DNA from: Gelidibacter salicanalis
GTDB taxonomy: Bacteria; Bacteroidota; Bacteroidia; Flavobacteriales; Flavobacteriaceae
Reading direction: 5' to 3'
Assembly: GCF_007997285.1 (NCBI RefSeq)
Contig: NZ_VORX01000003.1
Span: forward strand, 310,001 to 374,000
Length of the DNA stretch: 64,000 nucleotides
Shown: piece by piece, positions 56,714 through 63,494 of the stretch
How the letters are laid out: each line of letters opens with the position of its first letter
Position numbering within the stretch: position 1 is the first letter of the stretch
Made by a program: the position numbers and the translations under genes
Notes under the pieces: generated by a model
What the model saw: only the letters and a program-made list of their open reading frames with translations
What the model was told of the DNA's origin: nothing
Database searches by the model: none

Positions 56714-57222
56714 CGTTGAAATTTTTTGAGATGTAACTTGATTTCATTGGCCAAGGCATAGACCGATGTGGTCAGGTTGGGATCCCGTTTGCGGTACATG
56801 TTTCCGATGGCCTTAAAATTATTGTGGTATTGGAGCATCATCTTATACAGCTCGATGTGTTCCTCGCTCAGCCGTTCGGTGATCTCCCTTTCCAATACGG
56901 CACGGCGGATATATTCGCTCAGGGTCAATCCTGCGGATGCCGCCTTAATGTTTAACAGCTTCTTTTCGTAAAGCGAACATCTGAACTTAATCAGATCACT
57001 TTTCCCCCTAAACACTCCTTTTTTTACTTTGCGACCATCGGGAGCAAACAAGAATGTGTCCACAGACACACATCTTGAATTCCTACCCAGAATAATTCCC
57101 ATTCCATTGGCATCCACTTCCAGATCGAGTTCCAAGGTTTCAGAATGTTTGAGCAGTTGGGCAGGAATCTTTAGAACCTGCTTCTGTTCATGGTGTCGTT
57201 CAATCTCGTCCTTTTCTCTCAT
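56710..57222 (-). CDS. Mobilisation accessory protein MobC
   Basis: 170 aa. The central part (VFRGKSDLIKFRCSLYEKKLLNIKAASAGLTLSEYIRRAVLEREI) is a ribbon-helix-helix-like segment typical of MobC/relaxosome proteins. This is followed by YKMMLQYHNNFKAIGNMYRKRDPNL and a helical tail. It should bind oriT and help the relaxase melt DNA. It overlaps the relaxase gene by 4 bp and the primase gene upstream by 23 bp. Base composition here is visibly more GC-rich than the glycan and CRISPR parts. Confidence 0.88.
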   Translation of the reverse strand: MREKDEIERHHEQKQVLKIPAQLLKHSETLELDLEVDANGMGIILGRNSRCVSVDTFLFAPDGRKVKKGVFRGKSDLIKFRCSLYEKKLLNIKAASAGLTLSEYIRRAVLEREITERLSEEHIELYKMMLQYHNNFKAIGNMYRKRDPNLTTSVYALANEIKLHLKKFQR

Positions 57223-58069
57223 GACATAAAAAGTCGTTTAAATCGTTATGGTTTTTATAACTGCTACTTTCATCTATAGCATGGTTATATTCATTTGTCA
57301 AATAGAGCGTCATCTTTCTGCCCGCTTCATCATTATCTAAATAGAGATGCACCAGTTCATAATCTGAAACACATACATCAATATCCTTAACAAACGCTAG
57401 GGAATTCAACACCAAAATATCTGAATTATTTATCAAAGCTTCATTTAAGACGGCTAGTGACAAGAAATCAAACATCCCTTCCAAGACGATCAACTTCTCA
57501 TTGTTCCTTTGGAGATAGGTATAAGATTTTGGACTGCTGGAATTTTTAAAAATCCTATTGCGCAGTTCCCATCCGCCTTTGTTGTTTAATAACCCTATCC
57601 CAAAAAACTTAGAATTCTTAAATGAGTACCACACTTCATAGCAATGGGTATTGGCGACGTGCAGTGGAATACCTCTCAAGTTCAAATACTGGATCAATGC
57701 CGGGTGTCTGATTCTTCTAACTTTTAGTATAGTTAAACTTGTCTCATTTGGAATGAGATGTTGCGGCTGTTGAAAAGAAAAAGAAGGCCAATCTTGATTT
57801 AAAAACTCCAAAGCTTCCTTTACAGAACATTTCAAAATCCTACAGACCAAATCAATCACATTGCCGCCTACCCCTTCTCCATGGTCATACCATCGGTTTT
57901 TAATTTTAGAGACTTTAAAAGAGGCTTGGGTTTCTGACCTGAAAGGACTCAGAAACCAAACTTCTTTTTCCGCTGTTTTCACGGGAAAGTGCCCGAGTTT
58001 TGCCAACGCTTTTTCGATGGGAAAAACTCGGGCTCTTTCGCATGTCAGCCTGCTATTTATTGATTTCAT
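57200..58069 (-). CDS. CHC2/Toprim DNA primase-like protein
   Basis: 289 aa. The N terminus has a CHC2-like segment (WFLSPFRSETQASFKV, RWYDHGEGVGGNVIDLV), although the zinc-binding cysteines are not obvious. The Toprim part has LIVLEGMFDFLSL with its glutamate and HLYLDNDEAGRKM with the Asp-x-Asp pair. It resembles the short primases carried by Bacteroidota mobilisable elements, which prime the transferred strand or element replication. It overlaps mobC by 23 bp and follows an iteron-like region. Confidence 0.88.
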   Translation of the reverse strand: MKSINSRLTCERARVFPIEKALAKLGHFPVKTAEKEVWFLSPFRSETQASFKVSKIKNRWYDHGEGVGGNVIDLVCRILKCSVKEALEFLNQDWPSFSFQQPQHLIPNETSLTILKVRRIRHPALIQYLNLRGIPLHVANTHCYEVWYSFKNSKFFGIGLLNNKGGWELRNRIFKNSSSPKSYTYLQRNNEKLIVLEGMFDFLSLAVLNEALINNSDILVLNSLAFVKDIDVCVSDYELVHLYLDNDEAGRKMTLYLTNEYNHAIDESSSYKNHNDLNDFLCHERKGRD

Positions 58070-58094
58070 AGCCTATAATATTGTTCGAATTTTA

Positions 58095-58211
58095 GTCATC
58101 GTTTTTATTTTGATGACAGAATGATGACAAAACGATGACGGACCATACCCTTATTCTTACTGGCCTAAACACTATATATCATCGTTTCATCAAAAAAATA
58201 GTATATAGTGT
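58095..58211. other. Iteron-like repeats and inverted repeat, possible origin or operator
   Basis: GATGAC recurs at 58112, 58123 and 58134, exactly 11 bp apart, with an opposite-strand copy (GTCATC) at 58095-58100. A perfect 10-bp inverted repeat (ACACTATATA / TATATAGTGT) follows at 58169-58178 and 58202-58211. It lies in the 247-bp gap between the helicase and primase genes. Spaced repeats of this kind occur in replication origins, oriT and operators; the choice is open. Confidence 0.5.
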
Positions 58212-58316
58212 AGGTTGTTTTTCTTTTCATCAGCATTTTTTTTAGAGAATGATGAAAACAGTTTTTATAGCCTATAAACATTGGGTTTCCATGGCATCGT
58301 TACGTTGCATCATTTT

Positions 58317-59513
58317 TCAATCTTCACTAAAATTTTTCTTTAGAAAGTCCTTTTTTATGGAATAGTACCTTCCCTTTGCATCGGTCAGCCCCATCCCGCC
58401 TTCTTGCCATATCATCAATTTTCTGTAGACCATAGAGTTGTCCTGATTTAGAAGTTTCCAGTCCTTTTTGAAAATATGACGCAGTTGGGTAAGATCTGTT
58501 TTAATCCGAGTGCGGTTTAAGAGATGGAGCGCATCTAAAGGACATAATTGTACCTCTTCTAATTCCAAGGTCTCCATGGCGCTGAGAATAACACTGGCAA
58601 GCTCCTTTTCAACACGGTTTCTATTGTTCTGCATTAAATTCTCGAGAGCCTTGGTTCTAATCTGTGTGGCTGAAAACCACATTCGGGTGGTATTGGGACT
58701 GATCAGTTCCCGATGTTTTAAATAGTAAAGGAATGCAGGGATCTCGGCTTCCAGATATTCCAGAAATCGTGTTTCTTCCTTTTTCAAAGAAGGCATCTTC
58801 AACACCCAAAATCGGGTCTCGTTAGTATCGATCTTGATAAAGCTGTCCTCGTTGTTGCTGCACAGAATAAACTTTCCGAAAAACTCTATTTCTCTTTTAT
58901 CCTTTCCCTTAGCTTCAAGCATATTAATATTCGTCGTACTCAAATTCTTTATCCGTTCGGTCAATTCTTCTTTGTTGAAAAGCACCTCGTCTATACAGAT
59001 TAATAACTTGTTGGCCCAATCTGCATTAAATGGGCTACTGAAACTATCGTTGGTCAAATAGGTTAAATTTTTATCAAAAACCATTTTTAGCCATTTGAGA
59101 AATGTGGTCTTGCCTGTTGAACGCTCCTTGGACACTAAACATAATATAGGCAGTATTTGGATCGGTCTCTTATACAGGAGCTGCAAATAGTCCAGTCCCA
59201 GATTCAGCTGTTCGCCGAAAATATGTTCTAACAGTTGTAAAGTATAGGAGAAACTGCCTTCCAAGGGTTTGTGGGGCAATGGCGCATAGGTGTTATAGAA
59301 ACCGTGCCATTCCTGTTCAAAGTTTAAATGGCTTGGAAGACTGGTAAATCCATCATACTTTTTAATGCTTCCAATAAAACTCTTTCCATAATCTTGACGG
59401 AGTGCCTCGAGTTTCCATGGCACAATAATGTCGTTGAGATGTCCAGCAATAGTTGGAACTTGGACCAATTTATAATAAGAGGTACCCACGCGGATGTAAG
59501 TTCTATCTTTCAT
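58317..59513 (-). CDS. Primase-associated helicase / VapE-like SF3-type ATPase
   Basis: 398 aa. Walker A is KERSTGKTTFLKWLK near residue 130, and Walker B is KLLICIDEVLFNKEEL near 172. FGKFILCSNNEDSFIKID resembles motif C of SF3 helicases. The C-terminal 120 residues are helical with a possible winged-helix region (QLRHIFKKDWKLLNQDNSMVYRKLMIW). It should unwind element DNA during replication or transfer. It overlaps the helix-turn-helix gene upstream by 4 bp. Confidence 0.85.
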   Translation of the reverse strand: MKDRTYIRVGTSYYKLVQVPTIAGHLNDIIVPWKLEALRQDYGKSFIGSIKKYDGFTSLPSHLNFEQEWHGFYNTYAPLPHKPLEGSFSYTLQLLEHIFGEQLNLGLDYLQLLYKRPIQILPILCLVSKERSTGKTTFLKWLKMVFDKNLTYLTNDSFSSPFNADWANKLLICIDEVLFNKEELTERIKNLSTTNINMLEAKGKDKREIEFFGKFILCSNNEDSFIKIDTNETRFWVLKMPSLKKEETRFLEYLEAEIPAFLYYLKHRELISPNTTRMWFSATQIRTKALENLMQNNRNRVEKELASVILSAMETLELEEVQLCPLDALHLLNRTRIKTDLTQLRHIFKKDWKLLNQDNSMVYRKLMIWQEGGMGLTDAKGRYYSIKKDFLKKNFSED

Positions 59514-59809
59514 AATCCGGATTTTTTATTGGTCAGCAACTGTTCATTGAACCGTTGTTCCAAAAATTCGTCAGGTAGATTAGGTTCTCCCAGAAGCCAG
59601 GCATCTATTTCAGCTTTATTAAAGAAGAGCTGCCGAATATGCGGATTGTTTCCAGCTGGTATCAGCTTTAGCTGCGAGAGTTTATAGATCTTGCTTTTGG
59701 ATAGCCCTGTGTATTTGACCAAGTCATCCATGTTGTATACTTTTTTGTTGTGGGAAAGCAGGCCTTTGATATCCTGCAACAAATCCACAACATGTTCTTG
59801 CTCATTCAT
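59510..59809 (-). CDS. Helix-turn-helix DNA-binding protein (excisionase-like)
   Basis: 99 aa. The middle is a MerR/Xis-type winged helix: VYNMDDLVKYTGLSKSKIYKLSQLKLIPAG, then FNKAEIDAWLLG. Proteins of this form in Bacteroidota elements act as excisionases or as regulators of excision and mobilisation genes. It is the first gene of the leftward primase-mobilisation operon and overlaps the helicase gene by 4 bp. A role in excision is inferred. Confidence 0.85.
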   Translation of the reverse strand: MNEQEHVVDLLQDIKGLLSHNKKVYNMDDLVKYTGLSKSKIYKLSQLKLIPAGNNPHIRQLFFNKAEIDAWLLGEPNLPDEFLEQRFNEQLLTNKKSGL

Positions 59810-59967
59810 AATCTTTTTATTTAAGAATTAATAATGAGTAAAAGGCCTTTTACTTTGATTGTACAAGGCAAACATATGACGATAGATGTAGTGAAAACAA
59901 TAGGGAAATAACGATTGCTTTAAGATTGCTCTAAGTATTCTTTATAAAAAACGGAATTGCGTAAATA

Positions 59968-60648
59968 TTAGGTAATCCCTAATGCTTTTGAGATGTCCTT
60001 TCGCACATCATCATAATTACCGTCATGGGTAGCTGAGCACCATTTGGAGTAGCTCGAAGGCAGCGTACCTGAATTGATTTCGGAGTTTTGAAACGTGAAA
60101 CGTTCGGAAATAAGCATGTTCAAGGACTCCTTGGGTTTCGTATCCATCCTAAAGATGCCGCCGCGAACAATGAGATCCAAAAAGGTAAACAGAAACCGAA
60201 TGTTTCCTGTCTGCTTGTTCTTAGGGGTTTCCCTGATTACAATTTTTTGTTGTGCGGGCAAACCATTAATCAACCGAAGAAGGTTCTCTACGTCATTACT
60301 GTCAAAACCAAAAAAGACGCTATCGATTTTGGACGGGGACAATAACAAAAAAGAAAATCCCTGGACATTACTTTTAAATAATTCCTCAGACTTGAACCAA
60401 GTACTCACAAGCAATAAAGACAAACTGAATAATAACGAAACGAAAATATAGCTTGCTATAATTTGCGTTACCGAGTAACTGGCGCCTGAAATTATGAAAT
60501 AAAAGGTCAACGGCACGATACCTAAAATTACGATAACGAATATAGAAAGCCTGTTTGTGGTCAAAGCGCCATGCTTTAACCATAATAGCTTCAGATCTCT
60601 TCTACTTTGATACAGCCAAGTGGCAAATATTTCTCCTAATCGTTCCAC
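59968..60648 (-). CDS. Membrane protein of unknown function at the island end
   Basis: 226 aa, not recognised. Two membrane segments are clear: LSIFVIVILGIVPLTFYFII (about 33-53) and IIASYIFVSLLFSLSLLLVS (about 63-83). A soluble C-terminal domain of about 140 residues follows, including IDSVFFGFDSNDVENLLRLINGLPAQQKIVIRE. It is the outermost gene at the right end, and its upstream region contains the right arm-type repeats. It is separated by 160 bp from the helix-turn-helix gene. Confidence 0.7.
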   Translation of the reverse strand: MERLGEIFATWLYQSRRDLKLLWLKHGALTTNRLSIFVIVILGIVPLTFYFIISGASYSVTQIIASYIFVSLLFSLSLLLVSTWFKSEELFKSNVQGFSFLLLSPSKIDSVFFGFDSNDVENLLRLINGLPAQQKIVIRETPKNKQTGNIRFLFTFLDLIVRGGIFRMDTKPKESLNMLISERFTFQNSEINSGTLPSSYSKWCSATHDGNYDDVRKDISKALGIT

Positions 60649-60690
60649 AACTTAAAGATAGGAATAAATGAAAGCAAAAGAAAAACGAAA

Positions 60691-60711
60691 TGTTGTACAG
60701 ATGTTGTACTG
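60691..60711. promoter_or_regulatory. Putative integrase arm-type binding repeats, right end
   Basis: 21 bp identical to 20530-20550 at the left end, containing TGTTGTAC twice (60691 and 60702). They lie 52 bp inside the right attachment site. Confidence 0.6.
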
Positions 60712-60721
60712 GTCCAAAAAC

Positions 60722-60747
60722 AAAAAACCTTTCAATTTCTTGAAAGG
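60722..60747 (-). terminator. Terminator of the tRNA gene supplied by the island
   Basis: CCTTTCAA-TTTC-TTGAAAGG, followed on the minus strand by a run of U. It is the inverted counterpart of the hairpin at 19961-19990. It ends the tRNA transcript as it enters the island. Confidence 0.75.
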
Positions 60748-60762
60748 CTTGTGTTCACTAGA

Positions 60763-60805
60763 GTGGTCCCACCTGGGCTCGAACCAGGGACCACCTGATT
60801 ATGAG
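60763..60805. repeat. Right attachment site (attR) within the tRNA gene
   Basis: 43 bp identical to 20371-20413; it forms the 3' half of the intact tRNA at 60764-60837. Confidence 0.92.
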
Positions 60806-60837
60806 TCAGGTGCTCTAACCAGCTGAGCTATAGGACC
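60764..60837 (-). tRNA. tRNA with CAU anticodon (tRNA-Met or Ile2)
   Basis: 74 nt, no encoded CCA. On the minus strand the acceptor stem is GGTCCTA with TGGGACC, the D arm contains GCTCAGCTGGTTAGAGC, and the anticodon arm is CCTGA-CTCATAA-TCAGG with anticodon CAT. The T arm is CCTGG-TTCGAGC-CCAGG. A CAU anticodon may read Met or, if lysidine-modified, Ile. I cannot separate the two by eye. It is the integration target of the island. Confidence 0.93.
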
Positions 60838-60886
60838 GGTTTAGAGGATGCAATATTACTACTTATTTTAAAACCGTACAACAATT

Positions 60887-61291
60887 TTATGGCTTTATCT
60901 CTTGACATAATTCAATCAAAACACCATTAGTACTTTTAGGGTGCAGAAAAGCAACCAACTTGTTGTCCGCACCTTTTTTAGGAATCTTGTTGAGGATGGT
61001 AAACCCTTCACCTTCCAATCGCTTGAGCTCCGCTTCAATATCATCAACCGCAAAGGCGATATGGTGAATCCCCTCCCCTTTCTTTTCTAGGAATTTGGCA
61101 ATGGGACTGTCTGCTGAGGTCGGTTCCAGCAACTCAATTTTGTTAGGGCCATTCTCGAAAAACGAGGTGCGTACCCCTTCACTTTCTACTGCTTCTATCT
61201 TGTAGTGCGGCTTCCCAAAAAGCGCCGCAAACAAATCGTTAGAAACTTCTAAATCTTTGACGGCAATCCCTATGTGTTCTATTTTTTTCAT
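60887..61291 (-). CDS. mce: Methylmalonyl-CoA epimerase
   Basis: 134 aa glyoxalase/VOC-fold protein. It begins MKKIEHIGIAVKDLEVS with a metal-binding histidine. The middle has GVRTSFFENGPNKIELLEPT, then GEGIHHIAFAVDDIEAEL, and it ends FLHPKSTNGVLIELCQE with the last ligand glutamate. Its length and motifs match methylmalonyl-CoA epimerase, which interconverts the R and S forms in propionate metabolism. It is chromosomal, just outside the island. Confidence 0.92.
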   Translation of the reverse strand: MKKIEHIGIAVKDLEVSNDLFAALFGKPHYKIEAVESEGVRTSFFENGPNKIELLEPTSADSPIAKFLEKKGEGIHHIAFAVDDIEAELKRLEGEGFTILNKIPKKGADNKLVAFLHPKSTNGVLIELCQEIKP

Positions 61292-61296
61292 CCTTT

Positions 61297-61515
61297 ATTC
61301 CCGCGAAGGCGGGAATCTCTTTAATTTATAATTTATCACCTTCTAAGTGACCTAAGGGGGGAATCTCTTTAAATTACAACTTATTAACTTTTATCCGACC
61401 TTAACCGGGTATCCACATTCCCGAGTAGGCGGGAATCTCTTTAAATTACAACTTATCACCTTCTTAGCTGACTTAGGCGAAAATCTCATCCATTCCACGA
61501 AAGTGGGAATCTCAA
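61297..61515. repeat. Cluster of short palindromic repeats
   Basis: Four related units with ATTCCCGC-gaagg-CGGGAATCTC or close variants start near 61297, 61356, 61417 and 61492. Three are followed by TTTAAATTACAACTTAT-like sequence. A related unit lies at 8775-8850. They look like a decaying tandem of chromosomal REP elements. Confidence 0.7.
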
Positions 61516-61606
61516 TAATATTAATCCAAAGCCATATCTAACCCACCTAAGGCAGTGCCAAAGCAACTTTGTATCCTCAAAAATACAATAATCCTTAAAT
61601 ATGCTC

Positions 61607-61614
61607 TATTTTTG
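61607..61614 (+). promoter_or_regulatory. Probable -7 box for rbfA
   Basis: TATTTTTG fits TAnnTTTG and lies 80 bp before the rbfA start. No clear TTG lies at the -33 position, so support is moderate. Confidence 0.4.
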
Positions 61615-61693
61615 CAGTTGATAAGCCGCTATTTGGCTTTTTAATACTAATTTAAATTAAAAATGAGCAGTTTTTGATTTTTAAATAAGACAC

Positions 61694-62089
61694 ATGGAAG
61701 AAAGTCATAGACAGAAAAAAATAGGTGGCATATTGCAGGAAGATTTGGTTGACGTGCTTCAAGGTGCCGCTACTAAAGGCGGTATGCGCGGGATTATTAT
61801 CTCCGTAAGTAAAGTGAATGTCACGGCCGATTTAGGATTAGCCAAAGTATATTTAAGCATTTTCCCGAACAAAGAAGCAGAAGAATTATTGAAAGGTATT
61901 CGCTCTAACACGCCACTCATTCGTCATGAATTGGCACAACGTACCAGACACCAATTGCGCAGAATGCCTAATTTGGAATTTTTTATCGATGATTCACTAG
62001 AATATATTGAACGCATCGATAAGTCACTAAAAGGTGAAGAAAACCCTATTAAAGACGCCGATTTATTGGACAAACGTAAAAAATCGTAA
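61694..62089 (+). CDS. rbfA: 30S ribosome-binding factor A
   Basis: 131 aa. It starts MEESHRQKKIGGILQEDLVDVL and contains ISVSKVNVTADLGLAKVYLSIFP and RHELAQRTRHQLRRMPNLEFFIDDSLEY, the KH-like fold of RbfA. It assists late maturation of the 30S subunit and 16S rRNA 5' end processing. The stop codon is followed at once by the TTG start of the ABC permease, so they form an operon. Confidence 0.94.
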   Translation: MEESHRQKKIGGILQEDLVDVLQGAATKGGMRGIIISVSKVNVTADLGLAKVYLSIFPNKEAEELLKGIRSNTPLIRHELAQRTRHQLRRMPNLEFFIDDSLEYIERIDKSLKGEENPIKDADLLDKRKKS

Positions 62090-63292
62090 TTGAACTTTGC
62101 GCTTTACATCGCTAAGCGATACCTCTTTACCAAGAGCAGCAATAATGCCATCAATATCATGACCATTATTGCCGCTTCAGGTGTAGTTGTTGCCGCAGCA
62201 GCGTTGTTTATAGTGCTTTCAGGATTTGCGGGCCTAAAGGATTTTAGCCTCGAATTTTCTTCTTTTGTAGATCCTGACCTTAAAATTACACCCGCCCAAG
62301 GGAAATCTTTTTTACTTACTGAAAAAGACTCCACCGCGCTTAGCAAGATTGATGGTATTGCCTCCTATTCAAAGATTATTGAGGAGCGTATCATTATTGA
62401 ATTTGACAATAAAAATTTATTAGCATCTTTAAAAGGTGTTGACGATCAGTATTTGAACGTCACCAATATTGATTCCATGATCATTCAAGGGCAATGGTTT
62501 CAGAAAGGCAGCGGACAGTTGGTTTCGGGCTGGGGCATTGCGCATAACCTCTCTTTTGGAGTGTTAGATTATGGCAAAACCCTCAATGTATACGTTCCTA
62601 AACCGGGCGTCGGACAAATTAGCTCAATCAAAGGCGCGTTTAACTCGCTGACCATGGTGAATATTGGGGTTTTTGATGTGAATGAAGATTTAAACGCCTC
62701 GTACGTTTATACGGACATCGTGAATGCACGCTATTTGATGGACTACGCGTCCAACCAACTGAGCAGCATCGAAATTAAATTGAAGCCCAACACAGACGAA
62801 AAATCAGTTAGAAATGCCATATTAAAGCAGTTTGAAACCAACGTCATCGTTAAAAACAGAGCGCAACTGAACGATTCGCTCTACAAGATGCTAAACACTG
62901 AAAATTTAGTGGTGTATCTGATTTTCACCTTAGTAATCATCATTGCCTTATTTAACGTCATTGGCGCCTTAATCATGATGATTCTAGACAAAAAAGGGTC
63001 TCTGCACACGCTTTACAATATTGGAGCGACTACAAAGGATATCCGTCGGGTATTCTTCCTACAGGGTAGTTTGATGACTATTCTTGGAGGATTTGTAGGG
63101 GTTTTAATTGGCTTTATCTTAGTGGTACTACAGCAGCAATTTGCGTTGGTTATGATTACGCCATCGCTACCTTATCCCGTCAGAATTCAAGTCATGAATA
63201 TTATTTTGGTCCTGGTGACCATCACGGTTTTAGGCGTGATTGCTTCCAAAATAGCCTCAGGACGTATTACTGAAAAACTGATCAGAAGTTAA
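62090..63292 (+). CDS. ABC transporter permease of the LolC/E (FtsX-like) type
   Basis: 400 aa from a TTG start right after the rbfA stop; no ATG is available near it. One N-terminal membrane segment (IMTIIAASGVVVAAAALFIVLSGFAGL) is followed by a large periplasmic MacB-PCD-like domain. Three membrane segments lie near residues 275-300, 325-350 and 365-390, with the FtsX pattern (IGALIMMILDKKGSLHTLYNIGATTKDIRRVFFLQG). It is likely part of a lipoprotein-release or similar inner-membrane ABC complex; the ATPase is not in the window. Confidence 0.9.
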   Translation: MNFALYIAKRYLFTKSSNNAINIMTIIAASGVVVAAAALFIVLSGFAGLKDFSLEFSSFVDPDLKITPAQGKSFLLTEKDSTALSKIDGIASYSKIIEERIIIEFDNKNLLASLKGVDDQYLNVTNIDSMIIQGQWFQKGSGQLVSGWGIAHNLSFGVLDYGKTLNVYVPKPGVGQISSIKGAFNSLTMVNIGVFDVNEDLNASYVYTDIVNARYLMDYASNQLSSIEIKLKPNTDEKSVRNAILKQFETNVIVKNRAQLNDSLYKMLNTENLVVYLIFTLVIIIALFNVIGALIMMILDKKGSLHTLYNIGATTKDIRRVFFLQGSLMTILGGFVGVLIGFILVVLQQQFALVMITPSLPYPVRIQVMNIILVLVTITVLGVIASKIASGRITEKLIRS

Positions 63293-63494
63293 ATTAGTGA
63301 AACTCAAATTTTTTAAAAGCTGCGAATCAATGAATTAAGAATTGTTAGTAGAACTAATCCTGATTTTCAGCCGGATCCTTGGGTTTTATTCCCCGACGCT
63401 CGGCGTCAAAATAAAAAAGGAACTTATACTTAATACCTCTTACCCTTGCGTCGAAGTCGATCGTTATCAGATGTCATAATTGGTCTTCTAACGC

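Larger units (their letters stand above)
20371..60805. mobile_element. Integrated mobilisable island in the 3' end of a tRNA(CAU) gene
   Basis: About 40.4 kb bounded by two identical 43-bp direct repeats (20371-20413 and 60763-60805) that correspond to the 3' end of the tRNA at 60764-60837. A tyrosine recombinase lies 220 bp inside the left repeat. Short repeats shared by both ends look like integrase arm sites. Cargo: a mannan/N-glycan locus, a type II-C CRISPR-Cas system with ParDE, and a relaxase/MobC/primase/helicase module. No T4SS or coupling-protein genes are seen, so I infer an integrative and mobilisable element. Decayed genes at 21996-22268, 43413-43926 and 45904-46200 suggest it was assembled from several insertions. 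Confidence 0.85.

Noticed and set aside
56381-57229. Several plus-strand open frames of 65-112 aa opposite the relaxase and mobC genes
   Set aside because: They are antisense to overlapping, motif-bearing mobilisation genes and have no recognisable features of their own.
55856-60648. A self-transmissible conjugative element
   Set aside because: A relaxase and MobC are present, but no VirD4/TraG coupling protein, VirB4/TraG ATPase or other Tra genes occur anywhere in the island, so only mobilisation can be supported.
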